From: Bacteroidota bacterium
Lineage (GTDB): Bacteria > Bacteroidota > Ignavibacteria > OLB7
Reading direction: 5' to 3'
Length of the DNA stretch: 64,000 bases
Assembly: GCA_018266795.1 (NCBI GenBank)
Contig: JAFDZV010000007.1
Span: 1-64,000 of the forward strand
Shown here: positions 52,660-62,234 of the stretch, one piece after another
Position numbering within the stretch: the stretch's first letter is position 1
How the letters are laid out: each line of letters begins with the position of its first letter
Position numbers and translations under genes: made by a program
Notes under the pieces: model-generated
Told to the model about the DNA's origin: nothing
Seen by the model: the letters and a program-made list of their open reading frames with translations, nothing else
Database searches by the model: none

Positions 52660-55600
52660 GCCGATTCACCTGGGAACGAGATCTGGTTGAGCTCCCCTTC
52701 TGCCGGCAGCTCCGGCTGATGGGCTGGGCATGGCTGGAGGGCGACGTGGATGTGCCCGAACTGACGAAGCGCGCGAGCTTCCGCGAGGTGCTGCTAAAGG
52801 GGCGGCTGGCCGCGGCCCTTGCCCGCCTGAACCTGCGCGATGGGAAGCCCTGGCTGGACGATGCGCGAACGGCGCGCGCCATCCGCGATCTGGAGACGGC
52901 CGAGGGGCACGGGCTGATCGAGATCAATCGCTCCGCCACCGAGCTGCTTCTACGCGGCACCGTGGCGGACGGCCTTCCCGGCTGGGAGGCGGGGCGCGAG
53001 CAGCCGGTGCGCTATATCGACTTCGAGAACCCGGAGGCAAACGATTTCCTGGTGATCAACCAGTTCAAGGTTGAGCTGGCGAGCGGGCGCGGGCACATCA
53101 TTCCGGATGCGGTGCTCTTCGTGAACGGCATCCCGCTGGCGGTGGCGGAGTTCAAGAGTCCCGGCATCGAACGCCCGATGCACCAGGCCATCGACCAGCT
53201 TCTTCGCTACTCCAACCAGCGCCGGACGCTTTTCCCGGCGCTGTACACGGAGAGCGAGGGGATGGAGCGGCTCTTCCACACGAACCAGTTGCTGATAGCG
53301 AGCTGTTTCTTCGAGGCGCGTTCCGGCACCATCGCCGCGCCGCCGGAGGCATACCTGGAGTGGGCCGATACCAGCCCCGTGCCGATGGCCACGGTGGCCG
53401 AGGAGTTGGGAATCATCGGCGGCGGCGGACCCGATGCGGAGGAGCAGGAGCGCGCGGCGGAGGAGCAGGAGCGTGCGGCGGAGGAGCTGGCCGCGCGGGG
53501 GCCGGAGGAGACCGCAGGCGCCGGCACTCCACTCTTCTTCCGCGGGAGCGATGGGAGCGCGAACGTCAGCATCGAGCTCCGGGGCGCCGGGGGGCCAGCG
53601 GAGGAGCCTCGCGCCGGCCTGCAGAGCCAGCAGATTCTGGCCGCGGGGATGCTTCGCCCGACGCACATGCTGGATATCGTCCGCAACTTCACCGCCTTCC
53701 AGGAGCATGGCGGCCGCACGCGCAAGACCGTGGCGCGCTACCAGCAGTTCCGCACCGTGCACCGGGCAATCGAGCGGCTCCTTGCCGGGCGCACGCGCCT
53801 GCAGGGCGCGCAGGGGGATGAGCGCGGCGGCATCATCTGGCACACGCAGGGCTCCGGCAAGAGCCTGAGCATGGTCTTCCTGGTGCGGAAGATGCGCACC
53901 ATCGAACGGCTGAAGCGCTTCAAGGTGGTGGTGGTGACCGATCGCACGGACCTGGAGAAGCAACTGCGAGAGACGGCGCGCCTGAGCGGCGAATCGGTGC
54001 GCCCGAACCAGCAGGATCTGCAGCGGAGGGAATCCGCAACCGAGCGCACGCAGCGCATTCTGGCGGAGGCAACGCCCGACCTGGTCTTCGCGATGGTACA
54101 GAAGTATCAGCCCGCGACGCGCGATACCGGCGAGAGCCGCGTGGCCATGACGGTCCCGCTCCGGGAGAAGGAGCCGGGTGAGGATGGCGGGATTACCGAA
54201 CGCATGGTCACGTTCCAGGAGAATGTCGGGGCCGAGAAGTTCCCGGTGTTGAACGATTCGGAGGAGATCCTGGTGCTTGCGGACGAGGCGCACCGTTCGC
54301 ACACGAGCACGCTGCACCGCAATCTGCGCCGCGCGCTGCCGAACGCCGCGATGATCGGCTTCACGGGAACGCCGATCCTGCACGGCGAGAAGACGGAGAC
54401 GCGGGAGATCTTCGGCGAGTTCATCGATCGATATCTGCTGCGCGATGCGGAGCTGGATGGCGCAACGGTCCCGATTCTGTACGAGGGACGCACGGCCGAC
54501 GGGATGGTGGCGGACGCGGGGGGGCTGGACAGGCTCTTCGAGGATATGTTCCGGAAGCATACGCCGGAGGAGCTGGCGCTGATCAAGGCGCGCTACGCCA
54601 CCGAGGGGGATGTGCTGGAGGCGCCGATGCTGATCGAACGGAAGGCGCGCGACATGATGCGCCACTACGTGGGGGTGATACTTCCGGAGGGGTTCAAGGC
54701 GCAGGTGGTGGCAACCAGCCGCGAGGCGGCGGTTACGTGGCGCACGAAGCTGATCGCCGCCCGCGACGAGCTTGTGGCGCAACTGGAGGCGCTTCCGGCG
54801 GCAACGCCCGGGCTGCCGGAGGAGGAGCTTGCGGCGCTGGACGAGGAGACACGGTTCCTGGCCGCGGCGCATCGCCGGCTGCCGCTGCTGCGGGCGCTGG
54901 AGGTTGCCGCCGTGATCTCCGGCACGCACAACGATCCCGAATCGTGGCGGGAGTGGTCCAACAAAGAGCGCCACGAGGAGTATACGAAGCGATTCAAACG
55001 TATATTGCGCCCGGAGCGGTCGGAGACGGCGGACCCGCTGGCAATCCTGGTGGTGAACAACATGCTGCTGACGGGATTCGATGCCCCGCTGGAGCAGGCG
55101 CTGTACCTGGATCGCCGCATCATGGCGCATGAGCTGCTGCAGGCCATCGCCCGCGTGAACCGCACCAGCGGCGCCAAGCGCTGCGGCTACGTGGTGGATT
55201 ATATCGGCGTTGGGCATCACTTGAGCGATGCGCTGGCGGAGTACGACCGGGTGGATGTGGGGGGCGTGATGAACGATATCGCCGATGCGCTTCCGGAGCT
55301 GCTGGACCGGCGCGCGCGCGCCGTGGCAACGTTCACCGATCGCGGCGTAACGGATCTGTTCAATCAGGTGGAACGCTGCGTGGAGCTGCTGGCGGATATC
55401 ACCGTGCGGGCGGAGTTCATCAACCGGCTGCGCGCATTCTACGATCTGCTGAACATGATGCAGCACAGGCCGGAGGTGCCGGCCGAAGTGTTCCGCGACG
55501 CGAAACTTCTGGGGTTCATCAATATGGTGGCGGCAAATCTGTATCGCGATCCCGCACTGAATCTGCTGGGCGTGGCGGAGAAGGTGAAGGCGCTGATCTA

Positions 55601-56198
55601 CGCGCATGTGACGGCGCGAGGCGTGGACCCGAAGATCCCCCCCACCACGATTACGGACGAGGAGTTCGAGCGCGTGCTGCGGGCCGAGCGTACCGGCCGA
55701 GCGCGCGCAACGCAGATGCAGCACGCGGCCCGCTTCCACATCGTGAGCTTCACCGATCAGAATCCGGCGTACGCGCGCCGGATGAGCGAGAAGCTGGAGG
55801 AGATTCTGCAGCGCTTCAAGGATGACTGGGATGCGATGGAACGCGAGCTGCGGGCGTTCATCGAGGAGCTTCGCCGCGGCGACGGCAGCGAGTTCCCCGA
55901 TCTGGACCCCCGGGCGCAGGTGCCGTTCGTCCGGCTGGTGCTGGAGACATGCGCGCCCGCGGAGGCCGGGGAGCGGGCGGCAGCGATCGGTGCGGCGCTG
56001 GAGATGGTGGAGCGTATCCGGCAGGAGATTCGCAAGGTGGGATTCTGGAAGAACCCCGATATGCGCGAGTTGTTGACGAAGGCACTGGTGCGCGATCTGG
56101 ACCGCGCCGGGATCTGCGCACCCGGAACCGAACGCGATCTGGCCGGCCGCCTGGTGGCGCTTGCAAAGGAGAATCACGAGCACCTTGCACGGCAATGA
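52656..56198 (+). CDS. hsdR: Type I restriction endonuclease/translocase subunit
   Basis: 1180 aa, complete. The N-terminal nuclease has Asp in HIIPDAVLF and PLAVAEFKSPG (ExK near residue 167). Superfamily 2 translocase: Walker A TQGSGKSLSM near 396, motif Ia VVVTDRTDLEKQL, Walker B LADEAHRSH near 542, motif III FTGTPI, motif V LLTGFDAP and VI ELLQAIARVNR. A C-terminal helical domain binds HsdM. Residues ~260-280 contain a tandem repeat of EEQERAA, encoded by two 21-bp units. It translocates DNA and cuts unmethylated DNA at a distance. Starts in the DUF262 stop; its own stop overlaps the metalloprotease start. Confidence 0.96.
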   Translation: MSRFTWERDLVELPFCRQLRLMGWAWLEGDVDVPELTKRASFREVLLKGRLAAALARLNLRDGKPWLDDARTARAIRDLETAEGHGLIEINRSATELLLRGTVADGLPGWEAGREQPVRYIDFENPEANDFLVINQFKVELASGRGHIIPDAVLFVNGIPLAVAEFKSPGIERPMHQAIDQLLRYSNQRRTLFPALYTESEGMERLFHTNQLLIASCFFEARSGTIAAPPEAYLEWADTSPVPMATVAEELGIIGGGGPDAEEQERAAEEQERAAEELAARGPEETAGAGTPLFFRGSDGSANVSIELRGAGGPAEEPRAGLQSQQILAAGMLRPTHMLDIVRNFTAFQEHGGRTRKTVARYQQFRTVHRAIERLLAGRTRLQGAQGDERGGIIWHTQGSGKSLSMVFLVRKMRTIERLKRFKVVVVTDRTDLEKQLRETARLSGESVRPNQQDLQRRESATERTQRILAEATPDLVFAMVQKYQPATRDTGESRVAMTVPLREKEPGEDGGITERMVTFQENVGAEKFPVLNDSEEILVLADEAHRSHTSTLHRNLRRALPNAAMIGFTGTPILHGEKTETREIFGEFIDRYLLRDAELDGATVPILYEGRTADGMVADAGGLDRLFEDMFRKHTPEELALIKARYATEGDVLEAPMLIERKARDMMRHYVGVILPEGFKAQVVATSREAAVTWRTKLIAARDELVAQLEALPAATPGLPEEELAALDEETRFLAAAHRRLPLLRALEVAAVISGTHNDPESWREWSNKERHEEYTKRFKRILRPERSETADPLAILVVNNMLLTGFDAPLEQALYLDRRIMAHELLQAIARVNRTSGAKRCGYVVDYIGVGHHLSDALAEYDRVDVGGVMNDIADALPELLDRRARAVATFTDRGVTDLFNQVERCVELLADITVRAEFINRLRAFYDLLNMMQHRPEVPAEVFRDAKLLGFINMVAANLYRDPALNLLGVAEKVKALIYAHVTARGVDPKIPPTTITDEEFERVLRAERTGRARATQMQHAARFHIVSFTDQNPAYARRMSEKLEEILQRFKDDWDAMERELRAFIEELRRGDGSEFPDLDPRAQVPFVRLVLETCAPAEAGERAAAIGAALEMVERIRQEIRKVGFWKNPDMRELLTKALVRDLDRAGICAPGTERDLAGRLVALAKENHEHLARQ
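53436..53477 (+). repeat. Two 21-bp tandem repeats within hsdR
   Basis: GCGGAGGAGCAGGAGCGCG units at 53436-53456 and 53457-53477 differ at one base and are followed by a partial third. They encode the EEQERAA heptads between the nuclease and motor domains and could expand or contract in frame. Confidence 0.8.
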
Positions 56199-57019
56199 AC
56201 GGCGAACGCGACGATACCAGGGAATTGACGGCTCCCCTGCCGCCCCCCTCCTTCACCATGGAGGCGCGTTCCGCGCGGGAGGCACGCATTGCGGAAACGG
56301 CGGGCTCGGGAAACGCCCCACCTCCCGGCCATCTGCATCTGGACGGCCTTGCCTTCCGCGTACGGCGCAGCCCGCGGCGGCGCACGCTTGCGCTGACGGT
56401 GGAACGCGACGGCGAGCTTGTGGTATCGGCACCGGAATCGGAGAGCATGGAGCGGCTGGAGCGCTGGGTGCGCTCGCGCCTGCTCTGGGCCCACCGGACG
56501 CTTGCGCGCCGCAACGCACTGCAGGCGGGCGCACGACGGCCCGAGTTTGTCCCGGGGGAGAGCTTCAGTTACCTGGGGCAGAACCACATGCTGAGAATCG
56601 TGCACAGCCTCCCCGTTCCGCTTCAGTTCGACGGCTGGCGCTTCCTGCTCCGCGAGAATGAGCGCGGGAGGGCACACGATCACTTCCGGCTCTGGTACAC
56701 CGCAGCGGGACGCACATGGCTGCCGGAACGCTGCGCCCGCCTTGCACGCCTGGCGTGCGCCCGGCCGGCGCGCATTGTGGTACGCGATCTCGGCTTCCGC
56801 TGGGGCTCCTGCGGCCGCAACGGCGCGATCTACTTCCACTGGCGTCTGATGCAGTTGCCGGTACGCCTTGCCGATTATGTGATCGTGCATGAGCTGACCC
56901 ACCTTGCCGAGCACCATCATGGCCCCGCGTTCTGGGCCGCGCTGGAGCGGGCCCTGCCGGACTGGCGGGAACGCAAGGAACAACTGGACCGCGAAGGGAT
57001 CCGGTGGATGGGAGTGTAG
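56195..57019 (+). CDS. YgjP/WpP-type zinc metalloprotease (DUF45)
   Basis: 274 aa, with ATG 56195 in the hsdR stop (ATGA). An ~60-residue polar, variable N-terminus is followed by the DUF45 fold: FRVRRSPRRRTLALTVERDGELVVSAP, RWGSCGRNGAIYFHWRLMQLP and the catalytic VIVHELTHLAEHHHGPAFW, where H-E-x2-H plus a third His binds zinc. Such SprT/YgjP-like proteases often accompany type I restriction genes, perhaps degrading or controlling HsdR. This gene closes the operon from 50019. Confidence 0.9.
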   Translation: MNGERDDTRELTAPLPPPSFTMEARSAREARIAETAGSGNAPPPGHLHLDGLAFRVRRSPRRRTLALTVERDGELVVSAPESESMERLERWVRSRLLWAHRTLARRNALQAGARRPEFVPGESFSYLGQNHMLRIVHSLPVPLQFDGWRFLLRENERGRAHDHFRLWYTAAGRTWLPERCARLARLACARPARIVVRDLGFRWGSCGRNGAIYFHWRLMQLPVRLADYVIVHELTHLAEHHHGPAFWAALERALPDWRERKEQLDREGIRWMGV

Positions 57020-57100
57020 AGGTCCGAAAGAACAGACGGCGGAGGGTGCAGGGGCGCGAGGAGGAATTCCGCAGCCCAATGGCAGGCTGCGGTGGTACCA

Positions 57101-57607
57101 TCACCGTGGACCGCCACGGCCGCCATTGTTGCACAGCGAGGCGATGAACATCCAGGCCGCCGCGGCGGCAAACGCAACTATGAGCATCATCACAAAAAAC
57201 TCAGCCATGACAATCTCCTTGTAATTCAGTTGGATGATTCTTTGCGCGACCGGTATCAGCGGCCGCACGAGACGAAGCAGGCCGGATACAACCACCGATG
57301 CGGCAACGGCGTCGGCGCATCCCAGCAGCAGACCGGTCCACAGCCTGCGCCGGTAATTGCTTTGATATGTGGTAACTACCTGCGCGATGTAGTCCAGCAC
57401 GGCCGGGAATGCCCACACCGCAGCCAGGCCAAGCTGAACGCCGGGGCCAATGCCCCGAAGCCCGCCCGCGCCCACCAGCACCAGACCGAGGAGTGTGCCG
57501 GCGACAATCCCACAGCACCGCCAGCAGAGCGGGAACCGCCAGCCGCGCATGCAGGGGGCATCGCGGCGGCAGAAAACATCGGTGCCGAGGTTGAACATTC
57601 TATCCAT
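57101..57607 (-). CDS. DUF2085-type membrane protein with C-terminal helix
   Basis: 168 aa. Residues 1-35 hold the Cys/His-rich motif of DUF2085 proteins (CRRDAPCMRGWRFPLCWRCCGIVAG) followed by three to four transmembrane helices. In frame near residue 134, YKEIVMAEFFVMM begins a further hydrophobic helix. The Met is preceded on the mRNA by AAGGAGATTGTC, a strong ribosome site, so a separate 35-aa membrane peptide could also be made from an internal start. Last gene of the minus-strand CHAT cluster, 38 bp after the CHAT stop. Confidence 0.7.
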   Translation of the reverse strand: MDRMFNLGTDVFCRRDAPCMRGWRFPLCWRCCGIVAGTLLGLVLVGAGGLRGIGPGVQLGLAAVWAFPAVLDYIAQVVTTYQSNYRRRLWTGLLLGCADAVAASVVVSGLLRLVRPLIPVAQRIIQLNYKEIVMAEFFVMMLIVAFAAAAAWMFIASLCNNGGRGGPR

Positions 57608-57645
57608 TGTTTACCGGAACGAGAGAGCGGCACTGCGTTCACACG

Positions 57646-60600
57646 TCAGCATTCCCCCCGCTCGGCACGCCGCATCAATTGATCGGCGAGACGTGCATAC
57701 TCCGCCGATGCGACGTCATCGCCCACAACCATGAAGAGCTGCGCGAGGTTTTCCGCGATCATCCGCGCAAGTGCACAGTCATGTGCCTGCATCGCAAGCC
57801 CCGCTGCTTGTTCCCAGTATTGTTGAGCCTTCACGATATCGCCAGTCCAGGCTGATACGGTGCCGAGCTGATTGAGCAGCTTCGCTTCGAAATCGGGCGT
57901 CAGCATGTTTGCCTTCGCGGCTATGTCCAATCCGCTCTCCGCTTCGCTGCGAGCCTTCTCCAGTGCGCGTTGATTCTGCTCCGGTATCCCATCCCGGGCC
58001 GCCTGCCAGGCTCTTCGCGTTGCAATGATGGAGCGCTGCAGGTGCACGATCGCCAGTTGGTATTGATCGTTCTCCTGATACACACGGCGTCTCTCCCGGG
58101 CTTGTGACCTGCCGCAGGCCTTGATCGCCGCCTCCCACTGGCCGCAGTAGTGCTCCGCGAGATCGGGATTGCACGCCTCGGGGAACGTCACCCCGGTATG
58201 GTAGCGGGCAAGCAATCCCACGGTAACAGACCGGGCGCAGTCATCCCCGATACGCATGCACCACATGTCGCTTTCCATAAAATCATGCAGGCATTCCCGA
58301 GCGCCACATTCCATCCGAATCCTGCCCCGGTGCTGCAACTCCGTGATGAGCCAGCCAACCGCGCGGTGCCATGAGCTGGGGCCGTTCTCCCCATCCCGAT
58401 CGGACGAGCGCGCAACCAGGTCCCGGACCCACTCGACGCATATGGAAAACATCCCGAGCGCTTCGCCGATCCGCCCCTCTCTCCGGGCGCGATCGGCAAG
58501 CCAATGCTGCAGCAGCATCCATTCCTCTTCGCGCCCGGGTTTGGGGCTGCCCTCACAAGCCTCCACACACGGCCGGAACGCATCCATCAGTTCGTGCCAT
58601 CGATCAAGCCTCGAGTGGGTATCATACAGCACATGGAACCCCTGCATCAGATCCCGCGCCTGCGCCCACCAATCATATTCAAGCGCCAACTCAAATGCAC
58701 GCAGCATGTTTTCATGACCGGAATCGAGCGCGTTGAAGCCGAAACGTTCGCCATCATCATACACGGCGCTCGCATAACCGGCATCGAGCGCGATCGATGA
58801 AACGTATGCCTTCAACGCGCCTTCTCGTTTCAACGTCCCGGGGGGATAGTATTGCTCGAAGAGCGCCTCGAAGGCCATCGACACGATCGTCGGGATCGTG
58901 TAATGCCCCTTCCCCACCTCCTTCTTCTCACCGGGATTCACGCCCGGACGATCCTCCCTGCGGCGCCGCAGCCGCATCAGCCCGGCGGCGGCGGCCCTGT
59001 CCATGAGCTTCACATACGCGTCATCATCACTGTTCGGATCGTGCCGGTCGCCACCGTGAGTACGAAACGGCAATGCAAGGTGGAGCACGATGTTGTAGAG
59101 CATCGTGCAATGGACTTCACCGAGCGGCAGGTGCAGCAACGCGACGATTTCGATCTGCTCCGGCGCCAGCGTCCGGAGCAGGCGCTCGATGCGCCCGGCG
59201 ATGGCGAAGTCGCTGGCGCTCTGCGGCACGAACGCTCCGCCGCCGATCTTCAACGGCACATCCATCATGCGCATCGGCACCTGAATGCCCTGCTTCTGGA
59301 GCCGACGGAGATGCCATGCAACCGATACCGGATGGCCGGAGGACCATAAGAGCGCGGGCCAGACATCCATCAGTATTTCAAGCGGTACCTGCGCCTTCAA
59401 GGCGATCGCTCTGGCAACAAACAGTGCATCCGGCAGTACAAGCGACCAGATCGTAACGCGCTTGAATGTGATACCCGGATCGATCTCCCGTTCCTCGCCG
59501 CACGATACCAGCAACACCCGCACGCCGACAGCAGCCAGCTCATCGAGCATCAGGCTGAAATGTCTGAGGTCATCATGCCCCCATGCGTCGTATATCTTGG
59601 AGCTTCCGGTTGCGTGGTCCACGTCATCGATCACGAGAAACACCCTCGCGGCCGAGAGCATGCCGATGAGATGAATCACGGTCTCGGGCACTCCAAGCCT
59701 CCTGAGTGACGCTGGATCGCCCGGCAACGAAGCGTGAGAACCCGCGAACGGTTCCACCTCCGCACGGACGGTAGCGATCCAGCCGGCAAGGCCGGCAAAG
59801 CCGGAGGCCGTTGTGAAGATCACCGGACATTCAACGCCACCACTCGCGTAGTACCAATCGGCGAAGTCGCGTGCGATAGTCGTGCGCCCGTCGCCGAGTA
59901 TGCCGTGCAGAACAACCACGCCCGGACGCTCGAAGGCACGTTCCAACTGTATGAACAGATCCTCGCGGCCCACGGCCATCGGGTCAGGGATGGCAAGTAT
60001 TGCAGGCAACGGGGTTCCACCATGTGCCGGCGAGGCGTACGACTGCGGCACGCATCCAACGCCGGCATCCGGCATGCCGGCCTCGATGATAACCGGCAGG
60101 AACCAGTCCGCCTGTGCGATCATCAATTCGGGTTGCGCCGCCGCCTGCAGCAATGCCTGCCGGGCACGGGTAACGGCAGTGCCAAGCCGGTCGCCGCGCG
60201 CCAGTTGTTCATACATGCCGGCAACGAACAGAGCCGCCGTGGGCACGAACGTATTGTATCGCATCGCCACAACGCCCCGCAGCCCGCATGCAATGGCACG
60301 CTCCGCGAAGGAGGACGCGGCCTCCGCAGCGCCCGCCCCCCAGGTGTGCGGGGCAGGTTCGGCACGATATCCCGCATCGGCCTGTTGCATGGCGAAGGCG
60401 GAGCGGCAGGCATTGAGGGTGAGCCAGCGCACGCCGCAGCGCGCGAGCAGACCGGCCAGGGTCTCCGGCCCAACCCGTTCGCCATCGCCGAACGTCACGC
60501 TCGGCTCACCCGATCCGACATCCACATTCCCATGGCCGTCGAAGTGAACCGCGTCGAACGGACGCCCCTCGTCGCACGCTGTACGCAGGGCGTTCTCCAA

Positions 60601-61281
60601 CCGCACGAACGTCGGGGGGCGCAGCGTTATCACCCGTACGGACTCGTCCCTCTCCCGCCCGAAGCGCTGCACGAGCGCATGGGCTACCGCACGCAGCGGT
60701 ACGTCATGTTGGCCGTCCGGGCGGCTGATCACAAGAAGCACGCGCAACGGCGAACCGCAACCGGACTCATGATCCGAGAGCGAGGGCTCCGCGATCCTGA
60801 CGAACTCGCGAACGTTGAGCGCCAGCGGATTGCCCGATTCGGGATTGGCCATGAGCTCCCACGGAAACCGGGCTGCACCGGGCATCCGGGAATCGATCTC
60901 GACACGGAGCTCCCGGCATCTGTAGCGAACCAGTTTCCAGATGCGCCGGCTATCGGGAGTGCGGCCGAGAAGATCGAGTCCGAGCTGGATACCTACCTCG
61001 CGGAGCCGGGCCTCGATTCGTTCGGTGCGCTCGGAAAACCCGTCGCGAATCGGATGACGCTCCTCGAAATACCACCGCACCTCCTCGGAGTCCACGGAGT
61101 CCATACATGGCTGCACATACGCCGATGCGGCAGCCAGCTCGCGACCGCTCGAACGCAGGCTCAGCTCGGCCACCGTCGCGCCGGTATCCGTTACGCTGTG
61201 CGTCACGCGCAATACCATGGGGTCCTCCACTGCGGGTGAAGGCGATCCGCCGCGATTCCGTAACCAATGCAGCAGGCTCAT
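57646..61281 (-). CDS. CHAT protease - STAND-like NTPase - TPR-like protein (1211 aa)
   Basis: N-terminal region (~1-130) of unknown fold. Then a CHAT (caspase-like) domain (~130-400): catalytic His250 in AVHFDGHGNVD and Cys292 in TLNACRSA, both intact. Next GREDLFIQLERAF introduces a STAND/NACHT-type NTPase (~435-640) with a P-loop GILGDGRTT (460-468) in which Lys is replaced by Arg, a Walker B VFLVIDDVD (547-555) and LLVSCGEE (590-597). The remainder is helical TPR-like (~850-1200; SEAESGLDIAAKANML, AQQYWEQAAGLAMQAHDC). Inferred role: a sensor (TPR) whose NTPase switches a CHAT protease on. ATG 61281 overlaps the upstream stop (ATGA). Confidence 0.88.
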   Translation of the reverse strand: MSLLHWLRNRGGSPSPAVEDPMVLRVTHSVTDTGATVAELSLRSSGRELAAASAYVQPCMDSVDSEEVRWYFEERHPIRDGFSERTERIEARLREVGIQLGLDLLGRTPDSRRIWKLVRYRCRELRVEIDSRMPGAARFPWELMANPESGNPLALNVREFVRIAEPSLSDHESGCGSPLRVLLVISRPDGQHDVPLRAVAHALVQRFGRERDESVRVITLRPPTFVRLENALRTACDEGRPFDAVHFDGHGNVDVGSGEPSVTFGDGERVGPETLAGLLARCGVRWLTLNACRSAFAMQQADAGYRAEPAPHTWGAGAAEAASSFAERAIACGLRGVVAMRYNTFVPTAALFVAGMYEQLARGDRLGTAVTRARQALLQAAAQPELMIAQADWFLPVIIEAGMPDAGVGCVPQSYASPAHGGTPLPAILAIPDPMAVGREDLFIQLERAFERPGVVVLHGILGDGRTTIARDFADWYYASGGVECPVIFTTASGFAGLAGWIATVRAEVEPFAGSHASLPGDPASLRRLGVPETVIHLIGMLSAARVFLVIDDVDHATGSSKIYDAWGHDDLRHFSLMLDELAAVGVRVLLVSCGEEREIDPGITFKRVTIWSLVLPDALFVARAIALKAQVPLEILMDVWPALLWSSGHPVSVAWHLRRLQKQGIQVPMRMMDVPLKIGGGAFVPQSASDFAIAGRIERLLRTLAPEQIEIVALLHLPLGEVHCTMLYNIVLHLALPFRTHGGDRHDPNSDDDAYVKLMDRAAAAGLMRLRRRREDRPGVNPGEKKEVGKGHYTIPTIVSMAFEALFEQYYPPGTLKREGALKAYVSSIALDAGYASAVYDDGERFGFNALDSGHENMLRAFELALEYDWWAQARDLMQGFHVLYDTHSRLDRWHELMDAFRPCVEACEGSPKPGREEEWMLLQHWLADRARREGRIGEALGMFSICVEWVRDLVARSSDRDGENGPSSWHRAVGWLITELQHRGRIRMECGARECLHDFMESDMWCMRIGDDCARSVTVGLLARYHTGVTFPEACNPDLAEHYCGQWEAAIKACGRSQARERRRVYQENDQYQLAIVHLQRSIIATRRAWQAARDGIPEQNQRALEKARSEAESGLDIAAKANMLTPDFEAKLLNQLGTVSAWTGDIVKAQQYWEQAAGLAMQAHDCALARMIAENLAQLFMVVGDDVASAEYARLADQLMRRAERGEC

Positions 61282-62234
61282 GTTGCTCCCGCATATGCAG
61301 TGGGAACCTCGCCCGGTTCGCAGTGGGACCGGCTGATGCCGAACACGAGGTAGTTCAGATCGAGCGTTCGCCGTGTTGCATCGCGCGCCACGATCCTGGC
61401 AGTAGCCGGATCGTAGCGCCAGCGCGACCAATCCCACCCTGCCTGCTGCTCATGAGGAAGCTGGAGCGCAACGTAGGAGCCCTCGGCCAGCTTCATGCGC
61501 GTTGCGATGGCCGAGAGATCGAGCCCGAGATCGAAGCGTTGAATCATGGCATTGCGCCTGCCACGCAGCACGGCCCTGGTGATCCCCGCGACGAATGTCG
61601 TGACAAGGGCAAGAGCCGGACCGGCTATCGTTGCCAGATCCAGCCCGGCCTTGAAGACGTCGCCATCGAGCAACGCCAGGAGCTGGTCGTCCGCATGATT
61701 GCCCACGCTGACGGCGGCACAGGTCAGGAGAACACCGGCCGATTGCACGGGAAGCCGGTTGAACACCGGCAGGCCGCTTACCGCCGCGCTGTCGCGATCG
61801 CCGATGGTGAATCTCCGGCTGAACTCGGCGCTCCCTGCCCCATTCCCCGCGACATTTTCGGCAACCACGTGCACCAGCACCGTGCGCGGACCGCGTCCCG
61901 GGTAGGAGGCCGCACGCACGGCATCGAGCGTTATCCTGAGCTGCTGTTGTATCAGCGTTCGATCGGGTACCACGCTGCCCGCCGGAATAATTTCCGCCGG
62001 CCCCCCAGTGCCGGCCGGAGCCATGTATCCGAACACATGCGACGTGGAGAGCCAGGGCCTCTCCCTGACACCATCGAGGATTCCGAATGTCGCGGCCGAA
62101 ATGCCTCGTTCGATTCCCGTGATCTCGCCAGCCGTCCCCTCCGGCCCGATAACGGCATCCAGATATGCGGCGATCTCCCGCTCATCCATCTCGCCGATCA
62201 TCGGCTCCGCGCTCAACCAGTTGCTCGCGTTCAT
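61278..62234 (-). CDS. Unknown protein coupled to the CHAT protease (318 aa)
   Basis: Begins in the stop of the small membrane gene and ends in the CHAT start (both ATGA), so it is tightly co-translated. It may bind or anchor the CHAT protein. N-terminus MNASNWLSAEPMIGEMDEREIAAYLDAVIG is helical; residues ~95-165 look like a beta sandwich (RTVLVHVVAENV; AEFSRRFTIGDRDSA; GVLLTCAAVSVG). A hydrophobic stretch IAGPALALVTTFVAGITRAVL (~205-225) could be a membrane helix. The C-terminal third is beta-rich, ending LDLNYLVFGISR. No domain recognised. A possible substrate or regulator of CHAT. Confidence 0.7.
   Translation of the reverse strand: MNASNWLSAEPMIGEMDEREIAAYLDAVIGPEGTAGEITGIERGISAATFGILDGVRERPWLSTSHVFGYMAPAGTGGPAEIIPAGSVVPDRTLIQQQLRITLDAVRAASYPGRGPRTVLVHVVAENVAGNGAGSAEFSRRFTIGDRDSAAVSGLPVFNRLPVQSAGVLLTCAAVSVGNHADDQLLALLDGDVFKAGLDLATIAGPALALVTTFVAGITRAVLRGRRNAMIQRFDLGLDLSAIATRMKLAEGSYVALQLPHEQQAGWDWSRWRYDPATARIVARDATRRTLDLNYLVFGISRSHCEPGEVPTAYAGAT

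Noticed and set aside
52950-56195. 1081-codon open frame antisense to hsdR
   Set aside because: Pure shadow of the hsdR coding sequence; hsdR carries every expected motif.
45204-57019. BREX, DISARM or Dnd assignment for the restriction island
   Set aside because: No pglX/pglZ, drm or dnd genes are present. hsdM, hsdS and hsdR define it as type I restriction-modification.
57646-61281. CHAT protein as a CRISPR-associated (Craspase-type) protease
   Set aside because: No cas genes, gRAMP or repeat array occur in the window, and the domain layout with an NTPase and helical repeats differs.
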